Assembly (NCBI GenBank): GCA_000434675.1
Contig: HF988645.1
Location: forward strand, 5,462 to 69,461
Length of the DNA: 64,000 nt
Source: Faecalibacterium sp. CAG:1138
Lineage (GTDB): Bacteria; Bacillota; Clostridia; Christensenellales; CAG-917
Direction of reading: 5' to 3'
Made by a program: the position numbers and the translations under genes. Each line of letters starts with the position of its first letter. The first letter of the stretch is position 1. The notes under the pieces are model-generated. The model searched no databases. It was not told the DNA's origin and was given only the letters and a program-made list of their open reading frames with translations. This document shows positions 18,792 to 29,423 of this stretch, in pieces.

Positions 18792-19841
18792 TTATTTACG
18801 TTTGAAACTTTGTTTAGCTTTAAGCCTTCTGGTCTTGAGGGACTCGTTGATAAGAGCCCAGCTGGAACCTGCAAGGAACACGCAACTGAACATACCTGCG
18901 ATAAGACCGAACATGATAGGAATGGTGAATTCTCTCATGGTGGCAACACCCAAAACAGCCAGGAAGAACACGGTGATAAAGGTGGTCAGCGAGGTCAGAA
19001 GCGTTCTGGTGAAGGTGTTTGCGACAGCCTTGTTTGCGATGTCTGCATACGGAATGCGGTTTTTGTCGTCATAGGTTCTGGTGTTTTCGCGAATACGATC
19101 AAACACGACGATGGTGTTGTTGATGGAATAAGCGATAATTGTGACGACTGCGGCAACGAAACTGGTGTTAACCTGAATACGGAAGATGACGGTCAGAGCG
19201 ACCATGATCAGAACGTCGTGCAGCATGGTGAGAACCGCAACTACGCCGCTCCACAGTTCGAAACGAATGACGATGTAAACCAAAATGAGCAAAATGCTGA
19301 GGAGAGACGCAAGGAGCGCGCTCTTCAAAAGTTTTGCGCTGGCGGTTTTGCCGATGGTGGTGCTGGTGATAAAGTTCGGATCGTTAGGATCCTTAACGTC
19401 GGTGGCGGTGGAAAAAGCAGCCGCGATGTCGGCCTTGATGGCGTCAACGAGTTCGTTGATGGTCTGGCCTTCGCTGTTGGTTTCGGTTCCGTCGATAGGG
19501 TTGCGGAAACGAATGTCGATGCTGGATTTTTCTCTGTCCGAGCCGCTGGATTTTTGATCCTGTCCGAGTTCACAGCCGTGTTTTTCCAAAATCTCTTTGA
19601 GAATGTGAACGTTTTTGGCGTATTCTGCGCCTTCCGCGCCCTCGCCCAAGGTTACGGTGATAAGAGTGCCGCCGGTGAAATCGATGCCGATGTTCATGCC
19701 GGAAGCAGCGCTGCCTCCACGATATGCGAACACGCTGAAAACGATGGCTGCCGTCAAAAGAACGATAACCGGAATAAGGTACCAGATTTTATGTTTGCCG
19801 ACGATGTCGAAATCGACCATTTTCTGTTTGAAGTCTTTCAT
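18792..19841 (-). CDS. secF: Protein translocase subunit SecF
   Basis: 349-residue RND-type membrane subunit that, with SecD and YajC, uses the proton gradient to assist late steps of Sec export. One N-terminal helix, a P1-like external loop with GIDFTGGTLITVTLG, then five clustered helices; FDRIRENTR and the C-terminal Lys/Arg tail RLKAKQSFKRK are typical. ATG 19841 directly abuts the secD stop (19842). Separate SecD and SecF proteins here, unlike the SecDF fusion of Bacillus. Confidence 0.97.
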   Translation of the reverse strand: MKDFKQKMVDFDIVGKHKIWYLIPVIVLLTAAIVFSVFAYRGGSAASGMNIGIDFTGGTLITVTLGEGAEGAEYAKNVHILKEILEKHGCELGQDQKSSGSDREKSSIDIRFRNPIDGTETNSEGQTINELVDAIKADIAAAFSTATDVKDPNDPNFITSTTIGKTASAKLLKSALLASLLSILLILVYIVIRFELWSGVVAVLTMLHDVLIMVALTVIFRIQVNTSFVAAVVTIIAYSINNTIVVFDRIRENTRTYDDKNRIPYADIANKAVANTFTRTLLTSLTTFITVFFLAVLGVATMREFTIPIMFGLIAGMFSCVFLAGSSWALINESLKTRRLKAKQSFKRK

Positions 19842-21158
19842 TTACAGCACCTCCCCTCTTTTGAGTCCGTAGCCTTCGCCGTCCATGCTGTCGTAAGGCA
19901 AAGCCGCTTTGATGAGGAATCTGGTCACGACGAGAGCCGTAAACATGGAAACCACGATGGAGATAAGCAAGGTGATTGCAAAGCCCTGAATGCTGGAACC
20001 GCCCACGAAATACAGCACCAAAGCGCCGATGATGGTGGTTACGTTGGCATCGATAACCGCGGTGCGGCCGCGTTTGAAACCGATGTCCAAAGCGTTGATG
20101 AGGGTTTTGCCCTGCGCATATTCGTCTTTGGAACGTTCGAAAATAACGACGTTTGCGTCAACTGCCATACCGATACCGAGGATAATACCCGCGATACCTT
20201 CCAAGGTGAGCTGCACCCACGGCAATACGCTGCAAAGGAAAACCACCAAAACGGTGTAAACCATAAGAGCCAAGCTTGCCATGATGCCCATCTTGCGATA
20301 GTAAATGCACATGAACGCAATGATAATACCGAGGCCGATTGCGCCTGCGATGAGGCCGTTTTTGATGGCGTTTTCACCGAGAACCGGGCCGAGAACGCGG
20401 CTTTCTGCCAGGTGAAGGGTTACGCCGAATGCGCCTGCCTGAATGGAGGACGCCATTTCGTTGGCTTTGTCATAGGTATAACCGCTATTTCCGCCCTGTG
20501 TCAGCATGCCGCTGCCGGTGGAAATAACTTCGGAAACCTGAACCTTTTCCATGTAGACTTCGCCGTTGATGAGAACGGTGAATGTGCCGGTTTTGGTGCC
20601 GTTTGCGGTAAGATCGGAAGTAACCTGTTCCCAGATCTTGGTGCCCTTTTCGTTCATCTTCAGACCGACGTAATATTGATTGCCGGAAAGTTGCTGATTG
20701 TAGCCGACGTATGCGGTTTCGATGCAATCTCTGCCTTCGAGCAAAACTTTGGTGTTGTCGGAAGAATCGACGAACTGCAAGCTTGCAGGACGGTTGATAA
20801 GGTCGAACATGCTTTCAGGATCGTCAACGTCAGGAACTTCGACTCTGATTTGCGGATAAGTGCCGCTCATGTCGTAAGAAACCTTGGCTTCGGTGTAGCC
20901 TTTGGAAACCAGCATGCTGGACAAACGGTTCACTGCGCCCTGAATACGAACTTCCAGTTCGCTCTTGGACACGTCGGTGTCGGTTACGTCAAAAACTGCG
21001 CTTACGCCGCCGGAAAGATCCAGACCGAGTTTTATGGTGTTGGCATATCCGTGATAGTCGTAATCGCCTATCGGAAACTCAACAAAACTCAGCACTGCCA
21101 TCAAAACGATGAACAGACCGACCAGGACGTAAGTAACAATCGATTTTGTTTTATTCAA
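19842..21158 (-). CDS. secD: Protein translocase subunit SecD
   Basis: 438-residue RND-type subunit partner of SecF. N-terminal helix, LGLDLSGGVSAVFDV in the first periplasmic-type domain, long external domain, five C-terminal helices with GMAVDANVVIFER. Start is TTG 21158: GGGAGG lies 8 bases upstream and the protein begins MNKTKSIVTYVLVGL, typical of SecD. Promoter about 50 bases upstream. Confidence 0.97.
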   Translation of the reverse strand: MNKTKSIVTYVLVGLFIVLMAVLSFVEFPIGDYDYHGYANTIKLGLDLSGGVSAVFDVTDTDVSKSELEVRIQGAVNRLSSMLVSKGYTEAKVSYDMSGTYPQIRVEVPDVDDPESMFDLINRPASLQFVDSSDNTKVLLEGRDCIETAYVGYNQQLSGNQYYVGLKMNEKGTKIWEQVTSDLTANGTKTGTFTVLINGEVYMEKVQVSEVISTGSGMLTQGGNSGYTYDKANEMASSIQAGAFGVTLHLAESRVLGPVLGENAIKNGLIAGAIGLGIIIAFMCIYYRKMGIMASLALMVYTVLVVFLCSVLPWVQLTLEGIAGIILGIGMAVDANVVIFERSKDEYAQGKTLINALDIGFKRGRTAVIDANVTTIIGALVLYFVGGSSIQGFAITLLISIVVSMFTALVVTRFLIKAALPYDSMDGEGYGLKRGEVL

Positions 21159-21181
21159 AATATTTGCCTCCCTGGGTTGCT

Positions 21182-21202
21182 ATGTTATCTAAAAAATAAC
21201 AT
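21182..21202 (-). other. Inverted repeat in the secD leader
   Basis: ATGTTAT (21182-21188) and ATAACAT (21196-21202) form a 7-bp AT-rich stem between the -10 box and the ribosome site of secD. Could be a leader hairpin or an operator; no known motif recognised. Confidence 0.35.
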
Positions 21203-21206
21203 AAAT

Positions 21207-21235
21207 ATTATACTTTTTATATTTCTATTAGTCAA
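21207..21235 (-). promoter_or_regulatory. sigmaA-type promoter of secD-secF
   Basis: TTGACT (21230-21235), 17-base spacer, TATAAT (21207-21212) on the minus strand. Confidence 0.8.
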
Positions 21236-21318
21236 ATATTTTTGACTTACAATTTCCGAAATAACCCAAGAATTGTCAAATATCGTTGTTTTGGCCTTTG
21301 CTTTTTTGAAATTTGCAG

Positions 21319-21690
21319 TCAGGCTCGCCCCTTAAGGTTCACCACGAAAGCCCCGAGCGCCATAGACGCCACTATCGGCACCACCACGTCAAACACGGTT
21401 ACTCCCGAAAAACTTTTTCCGTTTGCGAAAAAGAAAGTGAGATAGCAGACCGCAGAATAAAGTATCGCCGTCGAAAGTCCTTTTAATAGCCCCTTCTCCG
21501 TTCGCTTCACCCCAAAAAACAGTCCAAGCGTCAGCGACAAAAGTTTTATGACTATTACGCCGATTTTCAAAGCCGTGTCCGAAAGGTCGGCGGCCTTTGC
21601 CACCAAGCCGAACGCCACCACTAGTACCAGCGAAATCAGAACGGCAAAAAAAGTTGCAATAAGAATGTCGGTAAAATTTTTTCTTTCCAT
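21319..21690 (-). CDS. Small membrane protein, TIGR04086-like
   Basis: 123 residues, four hydrophobic helices (about 8-30, 40-60, 70-88, 95-117), short charged N-terminus and a Lys/Arg C-terminus. Small four-helix proteins of this type (TIGR04086/YrzE group) commonly sit between yajC and secD in Clostridia, as here; function unknown. ATG 21690 has GGAGGA upstream. It lies downstream of the yajC terminator, so expression may depend on read-through. Confidence 0.7.
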   Translation of the reverse strand: MERKNFTDILIATFFAVLISLVLVVAFGLVAKAADLSDTALKIGVIVIKLLSLTLGLFFGVKRTEKGLLKGLSTAILYSAVCYLTFFFANGKSFSGVTVFDVVVPIVASMALGAFVVNLKGRA

Positions 21691-21764
21691 AATTTCCTCC
21701 TCCTAAATACTATTTTTCAGAAAGGACAATTATGATTTTTCCGAATAAACAAGCGAAATCGGGC

Positions 21765-21792
21765 ATAAAAAAGCCACCGAAATTCCGGTGGC
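21765..21792 (-). terminator. Intrinsic terminator after yajC
   Basis: Minus-strand hairpin GCCACCG-gaattt-CGGTGGC followed by six T, 14 bases after the yajC stop. Confidence 0.88.
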
Positions 21793-21806
21793 TTCGATTT
21801 TTGTCG

Positions 21807-22226
21807 TTAGATTTTCAGATCGTCGTCTTTCTTTTCTTCGGCAGGAGCATCCTCTTTCGGAGCTTCGACTGCGGTTTCTGCAGCCGCTTTTGCCGGGGAA
21901 TCCATGACGTAGCCGACTGCGTTTCTGTCAACGGTGATGTACGTCGGGCTGTCGATGCTGCCGACGTTAAGAACGATCTGGTTGTTCTCGCCGTCAATGG
22001 AAACGACTTTGCCGATCATTCTGCCGATGGTCATAACTTTGGCGCCGACCACGAGGTTGGACATCATGTCCTGCATTTGTTTTTGACGTTTCTTTTGAGG
22101 AAGAATGGTCATAACGATCATAATAACAAAGAAAACTCCGAGCACCAGAATCATGCCGTATTTGTCCATGAAGGAAGGATTTTTGGCGTTTTCTTCGGCT
22201 GCGAGCGTGAGAAGGTTGAAAAGCAT
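21807..22226 (-). CDS. yajC: Preprotein translocase subunit YajC
   Basis: 139-residue single-pass membrane protein accompanying SecDF. One helix at about residues 23-42, then the conserved PQKKRQKQMQDMMSNL and VVGAKVMTIGRMIGKVVSIDGE core. The C-terminal 40 residues are Ala/Glu/Lys-rich and not conserved. ATG 22226 has AAGGAG 10 bases upstream. Confidence 0.96.
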   Translation of the reverse strand: MLFNLLTLAAEENAKNPSFMDKYGMILVLGVFFVIMIVMTILPQKKRQKQMQDMMSNLVVGAKVMTIGRMIGKVVSIDGENNQIVLNVGSIDSPTYITVDRNAVGYVMDSPAKAAAETAVEAPKEDAPAEEKKDDDLKI

Positions 22227-22259
22227 ATTTATTACTCCTTAAAAATACATTTTTTTCTT

Positions 22260-22288
22260 ATAATACCTTAATTTTGCCGTTTTAGCAA
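22260..22288 (-). promoter_or_regulatory. sigmaA-type promoter of yajC
   Basis: TTGCTA (22283-22288), 17-base spacer, TATTAT (22260-22265) on the minus strand, about 35 bases before the ATG. Confidence 0.6.
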
Positions 22289-22339
22289 GCAAAAATAACG
22301 AATATGTCTAAAATCTATCCTAAAAAGGTTAAATGAGCG

Positions 22340-22774
22340 TTAAATTCCGCCGTTTGCCGACAAAAAAGCAACGCAAATTTTCGCGCCGTATATAAGCCAC
22401 CCGCAAGTGGCTGCGGCAAGCGAAGAATAGATAAGGAAAACCACGCCGTCGGATTTCATGCTTTCGGCGTAGCCCGAAAAGGCCATTCTGACGCTTATGC
22501 CCACGTCCGACGCAAAGTCCTTAACCCGCGTTTTCACCGCTTCGAAGCTGTCGGAAAACACACCCGAGATAAGGAGCATCGCTTCGAAAAGCACCCCCAC
22601 GAGCCCCGAGAAAAACACCGCCGAAACGTAAGCTTCTTCGCCGCTTCGCCCGACGACTTTCGAGTTCATCGCCGCGTAAAGGAGCGCGAAAACCGCCGTG
22701 GGTACTCCCACTTGAAGCAGAACGATAACCCACGCTCCGTGATATGGCGATTTTCTGACGTTTTCGGTATCCAT
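22340..22774 (-). CDS. Uncharacterised small membrane protein
   Basis: 144 residues with three to four hydrophobic segments (about 15-37, 50-70, 110-132). Two soluble loops (about 38-48 and 72-105) carry most charges. I recognise no family. It follows tgt by 57 bases on the same strand and is probably the last gene of the ruvCAB-queA-tgt series. Codon use and base composition match its neighbours, so it looks resident rather than acquired. Confidence 0.7.
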   Translation of the reverse strand: MDTENVRKSPYHGAWVIVLLQVGVPTAVFALLYAAMNSKVVGRSGEEAYVSAVFFSGLVGVLFEAMLLISGVFSDSFEAVKTRVKDFASDVGISVRMAFSGYAESMKSDGVVFLIYSSLAAATCGWLIYGAKICVAFLSANGGI

Positions 22775-22831
22775 AGTCGTTTTATTCTAATTTACGGCGT
22801 TTTTCATAACACTTTGCCGTAAATTTTTGCA

Positions 22832-25018
<2,187 letters not shown>

Positions 25019-25032
<14 letters not shown>

Positions 25033-26089
25033 TTGTTCCGCCTTCCGGCAAAAGATGTTCCTTGCCGAGATGTCTGTACGCAAGCTCCGTACAAACCCTG
25101 CCCCTCGGCCCGCGCATAACGAAGCCGAGCTGCATAAGGTACGGTTCGTATAAATCCTCAATCGTTCCCGCTTCTTCCCCCGACGCAGACGCCAAAGTAT
25201 CAAGCCCGACAGGGCCTCCGCCGAATTTGTCGATCATGGTGCCGAGGATAAGCCTGTCCGTCGCGTCAAGCCCAAGTTCGTCCACGTCCATAAGCGTCAG
25301 AGCGTTTTGGGCAACTTTCACGTCGATGGCATTTTGCCCCGCAACCTCCGCAAAGTCGCGAACGCGCTTCAGAAGTCTGTTTGCGATACGCGGCGTGCCT
25401 CTGCTGCGTTTTGCTATTTCCGCTGCCGCTTCTACGGAAATCGGCAAATTGAGAATGTTTGCGCTGCGCTTCACGATGGACGAAATTTCCTCCGTCGTGT
25501 ACATTTCGAGCTTGCACATAACGCCGAAACGATCCCTGAGCGGCGACGAAAGCATACCTGCCTTGGTGGTTGCGCCGATAAGAGTGAATTTGTTCAACGT
25601 CAGCCTGACGCTTCTTGCCGACGGGCCTTTTCCGATGACGAAATCCAGGGCGTAATCCTCCATTGCGGGATACAAAATTTCTTCGATGTTGCGGTTTAAG
25701 CGATGAATTTCGTCGATAAACAAAATGTCGCCCTCCGACAAATTCGTCAGAATGCTGGCAAGGTCGCCCGCATGCTCGATGGCAGGGCCCGAAGTTACCC
25801 TGATCTGACTGCCCATTTCGGACGCGATGATATAGGAAAGCGTGGTTTTGCCCAGGCCCGGAGGGCCGTAAAGCAAAACGTGATCGAGCGGCTCTTTTCT
25901 GCTTTTTGCCGCCTGTATATAAACTGCGAGATTGCTTTTGACCTTTTCCTGACCGACGTATTCGGACATACTGGTCGGGCGAAGCTTGTTTTCGTAGGCG
26001 TCCTGATTGTTTTTCTGCGCCCCGGTAAGTCGCTCCGAGCTGTCCGTCCTGAATTCGTCAAGATCAAATTCAAATTTACCGAATTCCAT
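25019..26089 (-). CDS. ruvB: Holliday junction branch-migration motor RuvB
   Basis: AAA+ hexameric motor driving branch migration with RuvA. 356 residues. Walker [10 protein letters not shown] (75-83), Walker B DEIHRLN near 125, sensor/arginine-finger blocks (SPLRDRFGV), and the C-terminal winged helix ([16 protein letters not shown]). 15 bases follow ruvA. Confidence 0.98.
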
Positions 26090-26104
26090 AATAATCCCCG
26101 ATTT

Positions 26105-26707
26105 TTATAAGTTTTTAAGAGCAAGTCTGGCGACGTCCTCCAGTGACGAAGCTTCCTTGATTGCCGTCGCAACCGCTTTTTCGGCCTTTGCCTTTGGCAC
26201 TCCGAGCGACTGAAGCAACGAAATGGTGTCCTTTTCCACCTCGGAAAGCGGTTCGCATCTTCCGCTGTCTACGGACTTGCCTTCCGCTTCCATGGCCTCG
26301 GTCTGTTCGGCGTTGATGCTCTCCCTAAGCTCCAGAATGATGCGTTCGGCGGTCTTTTTGCCCACGCCTTTAATCTTGGAAAGCGCCTTGCTGTCGCCGG
26401 TAACTATGCTTATCGCCAACGTTTTTTCGTCCATGCCCGACAGAATCTGTAAGCTCATTTTCGGACCTATTCCGCTTATCGAAATAAGCTTCATAAAAAT
26501 CGCCCTTTCTTCCTCGGTCAAAAAGCCGTACAAAACGAAAGCGTCCTCCTTGACATGGAGATAGGTGTGCAGCTTTGCTTCTTTTGCGCCGGAAATAGCC
26601 GCAACGGTTTTTGCGGAACAAAAAATCTGATAGCCGATGCCGTTATTCTCCAAAACGACGGCGCCGAGGCTTGCGTATGTAACTTTTCCTATGATGTATG
26701 CGTACAT
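26105..26707 (-). CDS. ruvA: Holliday junction DNA-binding protein RuvA
   Basis: 200-residue tetrameric junction-binding partner of RuvB. Domain I OB fold (1-64), domain II helix-hairpin-helix pair with ISGIGPKMSLQIL and IKGVGKKTAERIILELR, and a C-terminal UBA-like domain (about 150-200) contacting RuvB. Nine-base gap after ruvC. Confidence 0.98.
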   Translation of the reverse strand: MYAYIIGKVTYASLGAVVLENNGIGYQIFCSAKTVAAISGAKEAKLHTYLHVKEDAFVLYGFLTEEERAIFMKLISISGIGPKMSLQILSGMDEKTLAISIVTGDSKALSKIKGVGKKTAERIILELRESINAEQTEAMEAEGKSVDSGRCEPLSEVEKDTISLLQSLGVPKAKAEKAVATAIKEASSLEDVARLALKNL

Positions 26708-26715
26708 AATTTCTC

Positions 26716-27207
26716 CTAAATGTGGAACAAATCGGAAAGACGGTTGGTCTGCGCGTGGGTGAGAGCCGCCGCAAGCGCGTCCGCAGCGTCGTCCGGTTTC
26801 GGAATTTTGTCAAGCTTCAACAGCATTTTAACCATTGCCTGAACCTGCCTTTTTTCGGCGTTGCCGTAGCCGGTTATGGCCTGTTTGATCTGCATAGGCG
26901 TGTATTCGTAAAGCTTGCCCGTGTGCTTTATGCAAGTAAGCAATATCACTCCTCTTGCCTCGGCAACCGCAATGCCGGTGGTGATGTTTTTTGTAAAGAA
27001 CAGCTCTTCCACGGCGATTTCGTCGGGATTATATCGCGCGAGAAGCTGCTTGGTGCAGCTCTCGATCATTGCAAGCCTGACGGGCAAACGCTCGTTTTTG
27101 GGCGTCTCGATGACGCCGTAGTCCAGAACCTCGTAGTTGCCGTGTTCGGCTTTTATCACGCCGTAACCGACGATGCCGAACCCCGGATCAATGCCCAAAA
27201 TAATCAA
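26716..27207 (-). CDS. ruvC: Holliday junction resolvase RuvC
   Basis: Dimeric endonuclease resolving Holliday junctions. Start set at TTG 27207 (MIILGIDPGFGIVGYG) because GGGAG lies 9 bases upstream and the first acidic residue (D7) then falls at the family position; 163 residues, normal length. The AVEELFF glutamate and the C-terminal DDAADALAAALTH aspartates are present. First gene of ruvC-ruvA-ruvB-queA-tgt. Confidence 0.96.
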   Translation of the reverse strand: MIILGIDPGFGIVGYGVIKAEHGNYEVLDYGVIETPKNERLPVRLAMIESCTKQLLARYNPDEIAVEELFFTKNITTGIAVAEARGVILLTCIKHTGKLYEYTPMQIKQAITGYGNAEKRQVQAMVKMLLKLDKIPKPDDAADALAAALTHAQTNRLSDLFHI

Positions 27208-27238
27208 AACCGCACACTCCCACACTATGATATAAAAT

Positions 27239-27267
27239 ATGATATATTTAATTTTACGGATTGTCAA
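27239..27267 (-). promoter_or_regulatory. sigmaA-type promoter of ruvC-ruvA-ruvB-queA-tgt
   Basis: TTGACA (27262-27267), 17-base spacer, TATCAT (27239-27244) on the minus strand, about 30 bases before the TTG start. No LexA box overlaps it, so SOS control is not evident. Confidence 0.78.
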
Positions 27268-27289
27268 ACTTTTTGGCGGTTTTTGAAAA

Positions 27290-27325
27290 ATAAAAAGCGA
27301 AAGCGGCAAATTCGCTTTCGCTTTT
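27290..27325 (-). terminator. Intrinsic terminator after the ECF-like gene
   Basis: AAAAGCGAAAGCG and CGCTTTCGCTTTT form a 13-bp stem with a 7-nt loop; the minus-strand transcript ends in CTTTTTATTT. It closes the 28183-27337 unit and insulates the ruvC promoter. Confidence 0.88.
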
Positions 27326-27336
27326 GTGGTTGAGCT

Positions 27337-27912
27337 TTATTTTTCGACGGTCTGATTTTTCGGCGCGGCCTTTCTCGAAACGAGTATTCCCGTATTCGAC
27401 AACGCTTTCACCACGAAAACCGACAGCACTGCGCCCGCGGCCGCCGCAATAAATTGCGGATAGCTCCAGGTGAGCGACAGACTCTTTATCATAGGCGGTT
27501 TGATGCCCGGAAGATGCGGCACGATAACCGATACCATAAACTGCATAATTCCGAATTTAAGAACCGCAGAAAGCCCGAGACCGAAATAGTCCAAAGCTTC
27601 CCTGCCGTTTCTTCTGACCAGCCAGTACGAAAGCACCATGACCGCATTGCCGAGGCCGACGAACGGTATCAGCACCGCAAGCGGAAGCTTGCCCGTCAAA
27701 AACGCAACCAGCGGCGTTATAAAGGAAATGGCCACCGCGGAAATCGGTCCCACAGACACGACCGCGACGTACAGCACCAGGTTCACCATCGCGCCGAGCA
27801 GCGCGGTTTTCAGAATCGGAGACAGCGGAATCAGGCTGAAAACTATCTGAAACACTGCCGCAAGCGCAATAAGCACGCCTGTTCTTGCAACGAATTTTGT
27901 TTTTTCGTTCAT
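27337..27912 (-). CDS. ECF-transporter S-component-like membrane protein
   Basis: 191 residues, five to six hydrophobic helices, short polar termini. The N-terminal TGVLIALAAVFQIVF and the overall size resemble substrate-binding S components of energy-coupling-factor transporters, but I cannot assign a substrate and no EcfA/EcfT genes lie nearby (they may be elsewhere). It follows the TM1266-family gene by 16 bases and shares its promoter and leader, so whatever the leader senses may be linked to the substrate. Confidence 0.65.
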   Translation of the reverse strand: MNEKTKFVARTGVLIALAAVFQIVFSLIPLSPILKTALLGAMVNLVLYVAVVSVGPISAVAISFITPLVAFLTGKLPLAVLIPFVGLGNAVMVLSYWLVRRNGREALDYFGLGLSAVLKFGIMQFMVSVIVPHLPGIKPPMIKSLSLTWSYPQFIAAAAGAVLSVFVVKALSNTGILVSRKAAPKNQTVEK

Positions 27913-27928
27913 ATATTCACCTCAAAAT

Positions 27929-28183
27929 TTATTCTATTTCAACGCTTGTCAAAGCGGATTTTACGTTGACGCGCTCGAGCCTGCCGAGCTTTCCGGTAAG
28001 AGCACTTATTCTTTCGCTTTCGCCTTTCACGATAAGGCTGATTGCGCTTATGTTGTCCTCCCTGTCGGGGATTCCCATTCTTCCCAAAATTATATCGCCG
28101 TTTTCCGACAATATTTTTTGCACTTCCATGGCAACGTCGCGGTTTCCCTCGATGACGATGCCGACAACTCCGATTCTTTTCAT
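27929..28183 (-). CDS. TM1266-family (iron-only hydrogenase system) putative regulator
   Basis: 84-residue ACT/NikR-C-like protein. Begins MKRIGVVGIVIEG with the family's pattern of GIVIE, EVQKILSENGDIILGRMGIP and NISAISLIVKG. Family members usually neighbour [FeFe]-hydrogenase maturation genes (hydE/F/G), hence the name; none are in this window, so the link is only by family. Start ATG 28183 has AAGGAGA 7 bases upstream. The ribosome site follows the attenuator terminator almost directly, so transcription must read through the hairpin. Confidence 0.82.
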   Translation of the reverse strand: MKRIGVVGIVIEGNRDVAMEVQKILSENGDIILGRMGIPDREDNISAISLIVKGESERISALTGKLGRLERVNVKSALTSVEIE

Positions 28184-28315
28184 ATTATCTCCTTTTATCC
28201 AAAAAAAGCGACCCACGGAGGGTCGCGAAAAACCACGATAGGACAAAACGTAATTTTGCCTTGAGGTTTTTGACGCTTACTCTCCGAAAAAATCATCGAT
28301 TCAGGATCATATTGT
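28184..28315 (-). promoter_or_regulatory. Structured leader RNA with attenuator (class unknown)
   Basis: An approximately 132-nt leader between a strong promoter and the TM1266-family gene. Visible minus-strand pairings: P1 CGGAG (28282-28286) with CTCCG (28216-28220); P2 AAAAACC (28265-28271) with GGTTTTT (28228-28234), extended by GCG/CGC; P3 AGGCAAAA (28255-28262) with TTTTGTCCT (28240-28248). The terminator stem GCGACCC/GGGTCGC (28220-28226 with 28208-28214) uses bases of the P1/P2 3' strands, so the folds exclude each other. This is riboswitch-like architecture; I do not recognise the class. Confidence 0.6.
28201..28226 (-). terminator. Attenuator terminator before the TM1266-family gene
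   Basis: Minus-strand GCGACCCTCCGTGGGTCGC followed by seven T, ending 17 bases before the ATG. See the leader entry for the competing stems. Confidence 0.85.
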
Positions 28316-28321
28316 GTTTTT

Positions 28322-28350
28322 ATTATACGCCGTTTGCGGCCGGCTGTCAA
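28322..28350 (-). promoter_or_regulatory. Consensus sigmaA promoter of the TM1266/ECF-like unit
   Basis: TTGACA (28345-28350), 17-base spacer, TATAAT (28322-28327) on the minus strand: a perfect consensus promoter whose -35 overlaps the end of the upstream ABC gene (stop at 28347). Confidence 0.88.
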
Positions 28351-29423
28351 GAAATCGTAAGGCTTCCTTCGCTTAATACGTCGAACAAATTTATGCCCGC
28401 GCTTTCCACCGAAAGCGTAAATTCGCCCCCAAATTTTTCGTCGGTTTCGACAAAAACGTCTCCAAGTTCCGTTTCGATTTTTCCGATATATTTGCCACTT
28501 TTTGACGAAAATTCGGAAAAACGATAGGTATTTCCGCCGTTTTCCGTCGCAGAAGAAGACACGATTTTAACGCCCGAATATCTGAAACCGACGATAACTT
28601 TTTTGCCGATATAGTCCTCGGACAGCAAATCTTCAGGCGTTTTTGCAAGCGTAATATTTTTGCCGAAAAGCGTAACGAAAAGCTTGCCGCCATCTGCGCA
28701 AAGCGTGGCTTCGACCTTGTTGTAATCGCCGAAAGCCTCGGCAACAACCACGAAATTCGGCCGATAATACATATCCTCCATGCTCCCCGTCTGCTTGACC
28801 TGTCCAAAGTTCAGAAACACCGCCTCGTTTGCAATTTCAAACGCTTCCCCGATATTTTGGGTGGCGTAAACGACGACGCCGCTTTTTTTAAGCGCGGCCT
28901 TTTTCATGCGCAAAAAAGCTTCGCCCGACGCTTTTTTCGAAAAGCCCGCCGTAGGATCGTCCAGAAGCGTAAATTTTGCGTCCCTCAAAAACAGCCTTGC
29001 AAGCGCAACCGTGCGCTTTTGGTCCTCCGTGAGGCGTTTCGCCTTAAACTCCAGAACGTCGTAAAGCCCGAAGTCAAGCGCCACCGAGTCCACTTTCGGT
29101 TTGATTTCCGAAAACTTTTCGCCCCGAATTTTCAGCGGATAAGCAAGGTTTGAAAAGACGGTTTTGTTTTCAAAAACGCTGAAATTTTCGAAAAAAAGCT
29201 GAATGTCCCTGCATTCGGCGGGGATATTCTGCAACTTTTCTCCGCTTAGTAGCACTTCGCCGGAAAAGCTTTCGAGGCCGGCTATGCACCTTAAAAGCGA
29301 CGTTTTGCCGCTTTTTTCGGCGCCAACGACGGCAATAACCCCGTCCGTTTCCAAACTTACGTCGGACAGTGCTTTTTCGCCCGACGGATATTTAAGATTA
29401 AGTTTTTTTACCTCAAGTTTCAT
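28347..29423 (-). CDS. ABC ATPase-like protein with substituted catalytic motifs
   Basis: 358 residues resembling MalK/UgpC-type ATPases: nucleotide-binding domain (about 1-230) plus a C-terminal OB/TOBE-like region (about 235-358). Walker A is intact (GAEKSGKT) but every other catalytic motif is altered: Q-loop VFQ is LFFE, signature LSGGQ is LTEDQ, Walker B LLDEP is LLDDP, D-loop is AGFS, and the switch histidine in VTHD is glutamine (ATQN). It may bind but hardly hydrolyse ATP. No permease gene adjoins it. It overlaps the upstream lipoprotein gene by ATGA, so the two are translated together. No frameshift or stop is present, arguing against a decaying pseudogene. Confidence 0.82.
   Translation of the reverse strand: MKLEVKKLNLKYPSGEKALSDVSLETDGVIAVVGAEKSGKTSLLRCIAGLESFSGEVLLSGEKLQNIPAECRDIQLFFENFSVFENKTVFSNLAYPLKIRGEKFSEIKPKVDSVALDFGLYDVLEFKAKRLTEDQKRTVALARLFLRDAKFTLLDDPTAGFSKKASGEAFLRMKKAALKKSGVVVYATQNIGEAFEIANEAVFLNFGQVKQTGSMEDMYYRPNFVVVAEAFGDYNKVEATLCADGGKLFVTLFGKNITLAKTPEDLLSEDYIGKKVIVGFRYSGVKIVSSSATENGGNTYRFSEFSSKSGKYIGKIETELGDVFVETDEKFGGEFTLSVESAGINLFDVLSEGSLTIS

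Noticed and set aside
28216..28290. Resemblance of GGAGAGTA in the TM1266 leader to the start of the THF riboswitch
   Set aside because: Only the first eight bases match; the THF core and its 3' GCATCCGCTCC strand are absent.
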